Below, in pieces: positions 1 to 6,854 of a stretch of DNA of 12,320 bases (its first letter is position 1; the number at the start of each line of letters is the position of its first letter). The stretch covers positions 1 through 12,320 of the forward strand of contig CBFHPD010000050.1 of assembly GCA_965657495.1 (NCBI GenBank), given 5' to 3'. Position numbers and translations under genes: made by a program. The notes under the pieces are model-generated. The model was not told where the DNA came from. It searched no databases and worked only from the letters and a program-made list of their open reading frames with translations. This DNA comes from JALQTD01 sp965657495. GTDB lineage: Bacteria > Bacteroidota > Bacteroidia > Flavobacteriales_D > Sanyastnellaceae.

Positions 1-759
1 GACGGCGCCCGGTCCCGAGTTGAGGTACTTGTAACTGCACCAGCAGGCGAAGTCCACGCCCCAGTCGTGGAGGGACATCGGGACGTTGCCCATGGCGTGG
101 GCGAGGTCGAAGCCGCACAGGGCACCGGCCGCGTGGGCTTCGGCCGTGATGGCCGCCATGTCCATGCGCTGGCCCGTGTAGTAGTTTACGCCACCGATCA
201 TGACCAGGGCGAGCTCGTCGCCGGCTTCGCGGATGGCCTCAAGGATGTCGGCCGTGCGGAGGGTGTGTTCGCCCGGGCGCGGCGCGATTTCGATGAGGTC
301 GGTGGCGGGGTCGCCGTGGTGAAAGCGGATTTGGCTTACCAAGGCGTAGCGGTCCGAGGGAAACGCCTTCGCCTCCGCCAGGATCTTGCGCCGCCCCGCC
401 GCCGGCCGATAGAAGCTCACCAGCAGCAAGTGCAGGTTCGTCGTCAGCGCATTCATCGCGACCACCTCCTGCTCCTGGGCGCCCGTGAGGTGGGCCAAAC
501 CCCGCGCGAACCGCTCGTGGTAATCCGCCCACGGATGCGCGCCCCGGAAATGCCCCTCCACCCCGTGTTCGGCCCAGCTGTCGAGCTCGGTTTGCAACGC
601 GGCCGCGGCGGCCTTTGGCTGCAATCCCAGCGAGTTGCCCGTCAGGTAAATGCAGTCCGCTCCTTCGTGTTGTGGGATGTGGAATTGGGCGCGGAACCGG
701 CTCAGCGGATCGGCGGCATCAAGGGCCCGGGCGGCGTCGAGGGAGAAATCGGGGGTCAT
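1..759 (-). CDS. kynU: Kynureninase, C-terminal part cut by window start
   Basis: PLP-dependent cytosolic hydrolase that splits L-kynurenine or 3-hydroxykynurenine into (3-hydroxy)anthranilate and alanine, in tryptophan breakdown or de novo NAD synthesis. The 253 visible codons read from ATG at 759 to the window edge without a stop. Family features seen: an N-terminal D-P-L-S-R-F-R-A-Q-F segment, the YLTGNSLGLQPK motif, HPWADYHERF, and near the edge DWGVDFACWCSYKYLNSGPG, in which K244 is the expected PLP Schiff-base lysine. The family is usually about 400-430 residues, so roughly the last 40% lies outside the window. It starts 63 bp after the stop of the UbiA-like gene on the same strand, with no terminator or TAnnTTTG box between them, so the two may be co-transcribed. 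Family assignment is firm; whether it serves catabolism or NAD synthesis cannot be told here. Confidence 0.95.
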   Translation of the reverse strand, partial: MTPDFSLDAARALDAADPLSRFRAQFHIPQHEGADCIYLTGNSLGLQPKAAAAALQTELDSWAEHGVEGHFRGAHPWADYHERFARGLAHLTGAQEQEVVAMNALTTNLHLLLVSFYRPAAGRRKILAEAKAFPSDRYALVSQIRFHHGDPATDLIEIAPRPGEHTLRTADILEAIREAGDELALVMIGGVNYYTGQRMDMAAITAEAHAAGALCGFDLAHAMGNVPMSLHDWGVDFACWCSYKYLNSGPGAV

Positions 760-813
760 CGAAGCGGTGTTCTGAGAAGCCGCTAAGTTCGCAGGAAATG
801 CCTGCCCTTCGGA

Positions 814-825
814 TGACCCGGGTCA
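814..825. other. 12-bp perfect palindrome over the UbiA-like stop codon
   Basis: TGACCCGGGTCA reads the same on both strands and includes the TGA stop of the UbiA-like gene. It lies about 55 bp upstream of the kynureninase start. It could be a regulator site or chance in GC-rich DNA. There is no T-tract, so it is not a terminator. Confidence 0.3.
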
Positions 826-1656
826 AAAGAACAGGGCGAGCCCCTGGGCCACGAGCAGGCCGTCGAGGACGATGTCGTAGTAGAAAGGCCGGCGCGGCCG
901 GACGCCGAAGGGGAGGATGAGCAGGGTCAGGGCGCTGACGACCCACCGGCCGGCGGCGGGGTCGGCGAGGAGGAAGGCGGCCGCACTGAAGGCCGTCAGG
1001 CAGAGGGCGATCCGGATGGCGCGGGACGGGCCGAGCAGCTGCGGGAGGGTGCGCATCGACGGGGCGTCCACGCCGAGGTCCCGCACGTCGAACGGGAGGG
1101 TGATGCCGGCCACGAAAGCCGCTTGGGCAGCGACGGCCCAAGGCGAAGGCGGCCTCCCGAGCAAGTAGGCCGGCCCCAGCACCGAAATCGCGGCCCAGGT
1201 CAGGGCGATCCACGGCAACTTCGCGCCGGGCCATTCGCGGCCCGCGGCCCGCGCCCCGCCGCCCCGCCCGCGCCACGGCAGCACCGCATACCCCAAGGTT
1301 AGCACCGCCCCCACCGCCGCGAGCCCCATCGGCACGGGATGCAACAGCCGCTCCACGAGGGACGGGGCGTGCGCAATGAACGTACAGGCCGCTGCCAGCA
1401 CCGCGGCCCCCCACGCCCCGATGAGCCCGGCCCCGTGCCGCTGGAGGAAGGCCCGCCGCTCCGGCTGCAGTTCCTGAGGCGCCCGCCAGGCCTTGACGAC
1501 CCGGTGCACCGAATAGGTCGCCCCCGTCACCGCGCCCGTGAGTCCGCCCAGCACCCACGCCTCGCGCGCCCCGCCTCCGAGCAGCACCCACTGCACGGCC
1601 GGGGCCACTGCGCCACCGAGGGCGATCGACAGGTGGAGGGGACGGGGAAGGCGCAT
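823..1656 (-). CDS. UbiA-like polytopic membrane protein, function unknown
   Basis: Predicted 277-residue inner-membrane protein with about seven to nine hydrophobic helices. The layout resembles UbiA-type prenyltransferases: a TYSVHRV segment (47-53) where the first Asp-rich motif should lie, and PFDVRDLGVD (188-197) resembling the second Asp-rich loop. The first NxxxD-type motif is not present, so prenyltransferase activity is doubtful. Bacteroidota encode such degenerate UbiA-like proteins, usually annotated as hypothetical. A conserved-looking tail, FYYDIVLDGLL (258-268), carries two further aspartates. I chose ATG at 1656 because the protein becomes hydrophobic directly after it; an in-frame upstream ATG at 1752 would add 32 residues that do not look like coding sequence and would run into the divergent gcvP promoter region. 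Kynureninase follows 63 bp downstream. Not a certain enzyme; membrane location is confident. Confidence 0.75.
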   Translation of the reverse strand: MRLPRPLHLSIALGGAVAPAVQWVLLGGGAREAWVLGGLTGAVTGATYSVHRVVKAWRAPQELQPERRAFLQRHGAGLIGAWGAAVLAAACTFIAHAPSLVERLLHPVPMGLAAVGAVLTLGYAVLPWRGRGGGARAAGREWPGAKLPWIALTWAAISVLGPAYLLGRPPSPWAVAAQAAFVAGITLPFDVRDLGVDAPSMRTLPQLLGPSRAIRIALCLTAFSAAAFLLADPAAGRWVVSALTLLILPFGVRPRRPFYYDIVLDGLLVAQGLALFF

Positions 1657-1724
1657 GCTGCAAATTTGGCCCGAAACCCCGCGCAATTGACAGCTGAGAA
1701 CCAACCAATCGGCCCCATGCGAAG

Positions 1725-1732
1725 TATATTTG
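1725..1732 (+). promoter_or_regulatory. Bacteroidota -7 box upstream of gcvP
   Basis: TATATTTG matches the Bacteroidota -7 consensus TAnnTTTG exactly and sits 56 bp before the gcvP ATG, implying a leader of about 50 nt. No TTTG -33 element is visible at 17-21 bp upstream. The surrounding 132 bp (1657-1788) is the divergent intergenic region shared with the UbiA-like gene. I see no convincing box for the minus strand and no riboswitch-like structure there. Confidence 0.65.
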
Positions 1733-1788
1733 GCAACCCAAATTGACCTCAAGTTGTTGGGACGTCAAACCTGCAAAACCCCGCACAC

Positions 1789-4662
1789 ATGAACACGGGC
1801 AGTTTTCTCTCACGGCACATCGGACCGCGTGAAGCGGACCGCGACACCATGCTCCGCGCAATCGGCGTGGATGCGATGGACGAATTGATCAACCGCACGG
1901 TGCCTGGAGGCATCCGCTTGCGCGAGCGGTTGAAGTTGTCGGCTCCGCTGACGGAGTCCCAGTATTTGGACCACATCAGCGGGCTGGCGGCGAAGAACCA
2001 GCTGTTCAAGAACTACATCGGGATGGGGTACCACCCGACGGAAGTGCCGAGTGTGATCCGGCGGAATGTGCTCGAGAATCCGGGCTGGTACACGGCTTAC
2101 ACGCCGTACCAAGCGGAGATCGCGCAAGGCCGGCTCGAGGCGTTGTTGAACTTCCAAACGATGGTATCGGACCTGACCGGCATGGAGGTGGCGAACGGGT
2201 CGTTGCTCGACGAGGCGACGGCTGCGGCGGAGGCGATGGCCATGGTGTACGCGTCGCGTCCGCGGGCGCAGGCGAAGGCCGGGGCGAACACGTTCCTCGT
2301 GGATGAGGCGGTGTTCCCGCAGACCTTGGCGCTGTTGCGCACGCGCTCGAAGTACCTCGGCATCGAGCTCGAGGTGGTGGCGCGCGGGGCGATGGTGATG
2401 GAGGCGGAGGGCGTCTTCGGAGCGATGTTGCAGTACCCGGATGCGAACGGGGTGGCGGAGGATTTGACCGACCTCATTCACCGGGCGCACGATGCGGGGG
2501 TCCAAACCGTGGTCGCAGCCGACCTGATGTCCCTCGCCCTGCTCAAGCCGCCCGGCGAAATGGGCGCCGACGTGGTGGTCGGCAACACGCAGCGATTTGG
2601 GGTGCCGATGGGCTATGGCGGTCCGCACGCCGCCTTCTTCGCCGCGCGCGAGTCGTACAAGCGCCACTTCCCGGGACGGATCATCGGCGTGTCGAAGGAC
2701 CGCCTCGGCGCTTCCGCCTTGCGCATGGCCTTGCAGACCCGCGAACAGCACATCCGCCGCGACAAGGCGACCTCGAACATCTGCACGGCCCAAGCCTTGC
2801 TCGCCATCATGGCCTCTATGTATGCGGTCTACCACGGCCCGGAGGGCATCCGTGCCATCGCGGAGCGCATCCACGGCCGCGCCCGTGCCCTCGACGTGGC
2901 GTTGAACGCCTCAGCGGAATGCACTCAACTCAACCCCACGTATTTCGATACGTTGAAAATCAAGGTGCACGGCGGCGAGGACGCCATGAACGCCCTGCGC
3001 GCCCGGGCGGAGTCCCGTGGCATCAACCTCCGGTACTTCCCGGACGGAGAGCACGTGGGGGTGTCGGTGCATGAACGCATGACCGAGTCGGACCTCTCGG
3101 ACCTGTGCAGCGTCTTCGGGGTGAGCAGTGTGAGCGGGGTGGAGGTGGAACGGCCGTTCCTGGGGTCGATTTGGCGCGAAAGCAGCTGCCTCACCCACCC
3201 GGTGTTCAACAGCTACCGCTCGGAAACCGAGATGATGCGGTACATCAAGCACCTCGAAAACAAGGACATGTCCCTGGTGCACGCCATGATCCCGCTCGGA
3301 TCGTGCACGATGAAGCTGAACGCGGCGACCGAACTCATCCCCATCACTTTCGCGGGCTTGGCGGAACTGCATCCGTTCTGTCCGCCGGCCCAAGCGCAGG
3401 GCATCCGCGAAATGCTGGGCGACCTCGAAAGTGACCTTGCTGAAATCACCGGTTTTGCCGGCGTGTCCCTGCAGCCCAACTCGGGTGCGCAAGGCGAATT
3501 CGCGGGCTTGATGGTGATCCGGGCGTACCACGAAAGCCGCGGGGATCACCACCGCGACATCTGCCTCATCCCGTCTTCTGCGCACGGCACCAACCCAGCG
3601 AGCGCGGTCATGGCCGGCATGCGGGTGGTCGTGGTCGGTTGCGATGACGACGGCAACGTGGACATGGCCGATTTGAAGGCGAAGGCCGCAGAGCATGCGG
3701 ATCACCTCGGAGCGATCATGGTGACGTACCCGTCCACGCACGGGGTGTACGAGGAGAGCATCCTCGAGCTGACGTCGGTGGTGCACGCCCACGGCGGGCA
3801 GGTCTACATGGACGGGGCGAACATGAACGCCCAGGTGGCGCTCACGAGCCCGGGCCTCATCGGGGCGGACGTGTGCCATTTGAACCTGCACAAGACCTTC
3901 GCCATCCCGCACGGGGGTGGGGGACCGGGCGTGGGTCCCATCGGCGTGGCGGCCCACCTCGTGCCGTTCTTGCCGGGCCATCCGGTGCAGGAAGTGAGCG
4001 GCGAGCAGGCCATTGATGCGGTGAGCGCGGCGCCGTATGGCAGCGCCCTGGTATGCCAAATCTCGTACGCCTACATCAAGATGCTCGGGGAAGCCGGACT
4101 CCGCGCTTCCACGGAATGGGCCATCCTGAACGCGAACTACCTGCGCGCGCGCCTCGCGGGTTCCTACGACATCCTGTACCTCGGAGCGCAAGGCACGGTC
4201 GCCCACGAAATGATCCTGGACTGCCGCGGCTTCAAGAACAGCGCGGGCATCGAAGTCATGGACATCGCGAAGCGCTTGATCGACTACGGATTCCATGCCC
4301 CGACGGTCTCTTGGCCGGTCGCAGGGACCCTGATGGTGGAACCGACCGAGAGCGAGTCCCTCGAAGAGCTCGACCGGTTCGCGGACGCCATGGTGGCCAT
4401 CCGGGAGGAAATCCGGGCCATCGAGGACGGCTCGGCCGACCCGGTTGACAACGTGTTGAAGATGGCGCCGCACACGGCAGCCGAAGCGACGGCGAGCGAA
4501 TGGACGCACCCGTACTCGCGCGAAGCCGCGTGCTACCCGGCCGCGGACCTGCGGGTTCGGAAGTTCTGGAGTTCGGTGGCGCGGGTGGACAATGCGTATG
4601 GCGATCGGAATTTGGTCTGCACCTGTCCGCCCATCAGCGCATTCATGGATGCCCTCGCGTGA
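1789..4662 (+). CDS. gcvP: Glycine dehydrogenase (decarboxylating), P-protein
   Basis: Cytosolic P-protein of the glycine cleavage system: it decarboxylates glycine using PLP and passes the aminomethyl group to the lipoyl arm of H-protein (GcvH). At 957 residues it is the full length of the one-chain (fused alpha/beta) form. Seen: N-terminal FLSRHIGPRE, IGMGYHPTEVP, the first-half active-site-like fold, SCTMKLNA at the start of the second half, SSAHGTNPASAVMAGM (596-611), and LNLHKTFAIPHGGGGPG with K702 as the PLP lysine and the glycine-rich loop after it. The C-terminus ends normally. ATG at 1789 gives the typical family N-terminus. It stands alone: gcvT and gcvH are not in the window, as is common when gcv genes are scattered. 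It has its own TATATTTG promoter. No defects seen. Confidence 0.98.
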   Translation: MNTGSFLSRHIGPREADRDTMLRAIGVDAMDELINRTVPGGIRLRERLKLSAPLTESQYLDHISGLAAKNQLFKNYIGMGYHPTEVPSVIRRNVLENPGWYTAYTPYQAEIAQGRLEALLNFQTMVSDLTGMEVANGSLLDEATAAAEAMAMVYASRPRAQAKAGANTFLVDEAVFPQTLALLRTRSKYLGIELEVVARGAMVMEAEGVFGAMLQYPDANGVAEDLTDLIHRAHDAGVQTVVAADLMSLALLKPPGEMGADVVVGNTQRFGVPMGYGGPHAAFFAARESYKRHFPGRIIGVSKDRLGASALRMALQTREQHIRRDKATSNICTAQALLAIMASMYAVYHGPEGIRAIAERIHGRARALDVALNASAECTQLNPTYFDTLKIKVHGGEDAMNALRARAESRGINLRYFPDGEHVGVSVHERMTESDLSDLCSVFGVSSVSGVEVERPFLGSIWRESSCLTHPVFNSYRSETEMMRYIKHLENKDMSLVHAMIPLGSCTMKLNAATELIPITFAGLAELHPFCPPAQAQGIREMLGDLESDLAEITGFAGVSLQPNSGAQGEFAGLMVIRAYHESRGDHHRDICLIPSSAHGTNPASAVMAGMRVVVVGCDDDGNVDMADLKAKAAEHADHLGAIMVTYPSTHGVYEESILELTSVVHAHGGQVYMDGANMNAQVALTSPGLIGADVCHLNLHKTFAIPHGGGGPGVGPIGVAAHLVPFLPGHPVQEVSGEQAIDAVSAAPYGSALVCQISYAYIKMLGEAGLRASTEWAILNANYLRARLAGSYDILYLGAQGTVAHEMILDCRGFKNSAGIEVMDIAKRLIDYGFHAPTVSWPVAGTLMVEPTESESLEELDRFADAMVAIREEIRAIEDGSADPVDNVLKMAPHTAAEATASEWTHPYSREAACYPAADLRVRKFWSSVARVDNAYGDRNLVCTCPPISAFMDALA

Positions 4663-4663
4663 A

Positions 4664-4693
4664 TTTGCCAATAAATTCGCACGCGTATATTTG
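4664..4693 (+). promoter_or_regulatory. Bacteroidota promoter for first T9SS cargo gene
   Basis: TTTG at 4664-4667 and TATATTTG at 4686-4693 are separated by 18 bp, close to the Bacteroidota TTTG/N19-21/TAnnTTTG pattern. It begins right after the gcvP stop codon (4660-4662) and leaves a leader of about 25 nt before ATG 4725. The leader is A-rich and has no Shine-Dalgarno sequence. There is no terminator between gcvP and this gene, so some read-through from gcvP is possible. Confidence 0.75.
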
Positions 4694-4724
4694 TGACGAA
4701 ACAATCAAACCAAACCGCTTTTCT

Positions 4725-6707
4725 ATGAAGCAATTCTACCTCTCAGCCCTCGCCCTTGCGGTGGCAGCAGGTGCAACGGCACAAGGCATCTTGCCGGTTG
4801 CCCACCAAAAAGACGCGCAAGCGCGCCGCGTCGACGGCATGACCACCCAACAAACAGGTGATCGTGAAATCATCTATTCCAACGACTGCAACGTCGACAA
4901 CTGCGGAGACTGGGTCTTCGGCAACGGTTCCGACATCGCAGGTGCACCTTGGGAAGGCATCGACATCAACTTCATGTGCACCACGGAAGGCCCCATCGGT
5001 CCTTACAACCAGTGGGCAGGCGGAAGCGGTGACGGCACGGCGGCCAGCGACTTGAACTCGTCGACCAACACCAACGGCTGGCTCATCGTGGATTCGGACG
5101 AATTCGGTCAAGAGTCAAACTACAGCGCCGCTTGGGTCGAGAACTGCTGGTTCCAAAACGCAGAAGCCATCGACTGCTCCGGTCACCCCTACGTGACCAT
5201 CTCCTTCGAGACCCGCTACCGCTGCTGGGACAACGGCGCTTCGGACGACAGCGAGAAGTGCCTCGTGGAAGTCAGCCGCGACGGCGTGAACTGGCCGGAT
5301 GTGGCAACTGCTGACGAAGCATCCGGTACGGTGGACTACGGCGACGGTCCGGTGCAGAGCCGCTGGGAAGTGTTCCCAGGCTACGAGACGTCTGACCAAA
5401 CCGACAACCCGTCCATCGTGGAGGTGGACATCACGGAGGCCGCGGGCGACCAAGGCATGGTGTACGTGCGTTTCCGCTGGGTCGGCACGTGGGGATACAG
5501 CTGGGAAATCGACGACATCCAGGTCTACGACACCCCTGCCTACGACGTGCGCGTTGATAACTATGTGTCTTACACGGACTTCGGTACCACGGGCATCTAC
5601 GAGAACGGTGCATGGGCGGAGAGCCAACTCATCGGACTCGACCTCGCGGTGAAGGCGGCGAACCCCGGTTACCAAGACGCCACGGGCACGCACATGAACA
5701 TCGCTGTGAACGGAACCGATGTCGGCATGTCTGACGCAGTGACCATCGCATACGGCGAAGTGGACACCCTCCGTTACCTCGATTGGACGCCAGCGGACGG
5801 TCCCGGCAACTACGAGATCACCTACACCCTCGCCATGGACAGCACAGACGAGAACGAAGGCAACAACGTGGCGGTTCAGAGCTTCGAAGTGACCACCCTG
5901 CAATACGGCCGGGACGACGCGACGATGACGGGCTTGTTCCCCGCTGACGGAGCGGACGACTTCATCGCTTGCAACCCCTACGACATTTGGGGCGACGCAA
6001 CGATTTACGCCATCGACGTGGCGGTTGCTTCAGGTTCTGAAGAGGGCACGCCAGTGATCGCGCACCTCTTCGACGGGGCGGATGCGACCTTCCTCGACGC
6101 GCAGTACGGCGGCTTGATGGTGAGCTCTGCGGAGTTGGATCTCGCGGCTTCTTACAGCAACGACGGTTCTGAGGCGCCTGGTGACATCGTTTGGTACACC
6201 CTCGTGTTGGAGGAGCCTTACGAAGTGGCTGCGGGTGACTTCATCGGTGCTGGTTTCGAGCACTACGGCGGTTCGAATGTCCAAATCTGGGAGTCAAAGT
6301 ACACGCAAGACCAAACTTCCTTCGTCTACGGTCCCTTCGGTTCAGGTGGCGCCTACGCTTGGTACTACACGAACGAAGTGCCGATGGTGCGTTTGAACCT
6401 CGACCCTTCGGCAACGAACACGGTTTCTGTGGAGTCGGTGAACACCCAGGACTTCCGTTTGTTCCAAAGCTTCCCGAACCCTGCGTCGGACAACGCGCGC
6501 ATCCAGTACAGCCTCGAGCGCAACGCGGACGTGGCATTCGAAGTGCGCGACTTGACCGGTAAGCTCGTGTACGCAGAAGACCGCGGCACGCAACCCGCTG
6601 GTTACCACAGCTTGACGCTCGACGTGAGCGCTTGGGCTGCGGGCATGTACACGTACACGCTCAGCGTGGACGGTGCACGCGACACGAAGCGCCTCTCTGT
6701 TCAGTAA
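4725..6707 (+). CDS. Secreted multi-domain beta protein with T9SS sorting domain (paralog 1)
   Basis: 660-residue exported protein of unknown function. Signal peptide 1-19 (MKQFYLSALALAVAAGATA). Region about 48-270 looks like a MAM/concanavalin-type jelly roll: it has repeated aromatic beta strands, Cys residues at 55, 60, 85, 141, 151, 167 and 179, and closes with SWEIDDIQVYD, the usual end of such domains. Region 272-390 resembles a CARDB-like beta-sandwich (ends ENEGNNVAVQSFEV). Region 391-560 is a further beta domain. Residues 577-660 form a type A T9SS sorting domain: FRLFQSFPNPASDNARI, VRDLTGKLVY, then GMYTYTLSVDG and a basic tail. The domain is expected to be removed at the outer membrane on export. 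ATG 4725 is chosen because the signal peptide starts there; the frame is open upstream but overlaps gcvP. No catalytic motif was recognised; binding or adhesion is a guess from the folds. Confidence 0.9.
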   Translation: MKQFYLSALALAVAAGATAQGILPVAHQKDAQARRVDGMTTQQTGDREIIYSNDCNVDNCGDWVFGNGSDIAGAPWEGIDINFMCTTEGPIGPYNQWAGGSGDGTAASDLNSSTNTNGWLIVDSDEFGQESNYSAAWVENCWFQNAEAIDCSGHPYVTISFETRYRCWDNGASDDSEKCLVEVSRDGVNWPDVATADEASGTVDYGDGPVQSRWEVFPGYETSDQTDNPSIVEVDITEAAGDQGMVYVRFRWVGTWGYSWEIDDIQVYDTPAYDVRVDNYVSYTDFGTTGIYENGAWAESQLIGLDLAVKAANPGYQDATGTHMNIAVNGTDVGMSDAVTIAYGEVDTLRYLDWTPADGPGNYEITYTLAMDSTDENEGNNVAVQSFEVTTLQYGRDDATMTGLFPADGADDFIACNPYDIWGDATIYAIDVAVASGSEEGTPVIAHLFDGADATFLDAQYGGLMVSSAELDLAASYSNDGSEAPGDIVWYTLVLEEPYEVAAGDFIGAGFEHYGGSNVQIWESKYTQDQTSFVYGPFGSGGAYAWYYTNEVPMVRLNLDPSATNTVSVESVNTQDFRLFQSFPNPASDNARIQYSLERNADVAFEVRDLTGKLVYAEDRGTQPAGYHSLTLDVSAWAAGMYTYTLSVDGARDTKRLSVQ

Positions 6708-6731
6708 GCAGAACACGGATCACATTTTGCG

Positions 6732-6761
6732 AAAGGGCGGCCCACGGGCCGCCCTTTTTTT
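6732..6761 (+). terminator. Intrinsic terminator after paralog 1
   Basis: A 12-bp perfect inverted repeat, AAAGGGCGGCCC (6732-6743) and GGGCCGCCCTTT (6746-6757), with a very tight loop (the innermost C-G pair probably stays open), followed by a run of seven T (6755-6761). It lies 24 bp after the stop codon. This is a strong Rho-independent terminator and separates the two paralogous genes into distinct transcripts. Confidence 0.93.
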
Positions 6762-6785
6762 ACGTGCTTGCGTGTGCAAAATGAG

Positions 6786-6802
6786 CCGCGCGTGAAGCGC
6801 GG
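6786..6802. repeat. Small GC hairpin upstream of paralog 2
   Basis: CCGCGC (6786-6791) and GCGCGG (6797-6802) form a 6-bp perfect stem with a GTGAA loop. It lies between the terminator and the possible -7 box at 6820, in the place where a -33 element would be. It could be an operator or chance. Confidence 0.3.
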
Positions 6803-6819
6803 GTTAACGCTGTATGCCC

Positions 6820-6826
6820 TAATTTG
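6820..6826 (+). promoter_or_regulatory. Weak candidate -7 element upstream of paralog 2
   Basis: TAATTTG resembles TAnnTTTG but is one base short, and no TTTG -33 box is seen at the right distance. It lies 28 bp before ATG 6855, a position comparable to the promoter of paralog 1. A promoter must exist here because a strong terminator precedes it, but this exact assignment is uncertain. Confidence 0.35.
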
Positions 6827-6854
6827 TGCCATTGAAACCATCAACCTCATTCTT

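Noticed and set aside
67..786. Plus-strand open frame opposite kynureninase
   Set aside because: The minus strand here encodes clear kynureninase motifs including the PLP lysine region; the plus frame shows no family resemblance.
791..805. Small hairpin GCAGG-AAATG-CCTGC upstream of kynU
   Set aside because: Only a 5-bp stem with no T-tract on either strand; not a terminator and probably chance.
1733..1788. Possible glycine riboswitch before gcvP
   Set aside because: The leader is only about 50 nt, too short for a tandem glycine aptamer, and no stable fold or conserved core was seen.
719..1861. Alternative minus-strand frame overlapping the UbiA-like gene and the gcvP start
   Set aside because: Its translation is arginine/proline/glycine-rich and lacks the regular hydrophobic helices seen in the 823-1656 frame, and it would cover the gcvP promoter and start.
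1810..4704. Long open frames antisense to gcvP (1810-2874 and 2911-4704, minus strand)
   Set aside because: They are rich in Arg, His and Val, have no recognisable domain, and lie opposite an unmistakable full-length gcvP. Long antisense frames are expected in GC-rich coding DNA.
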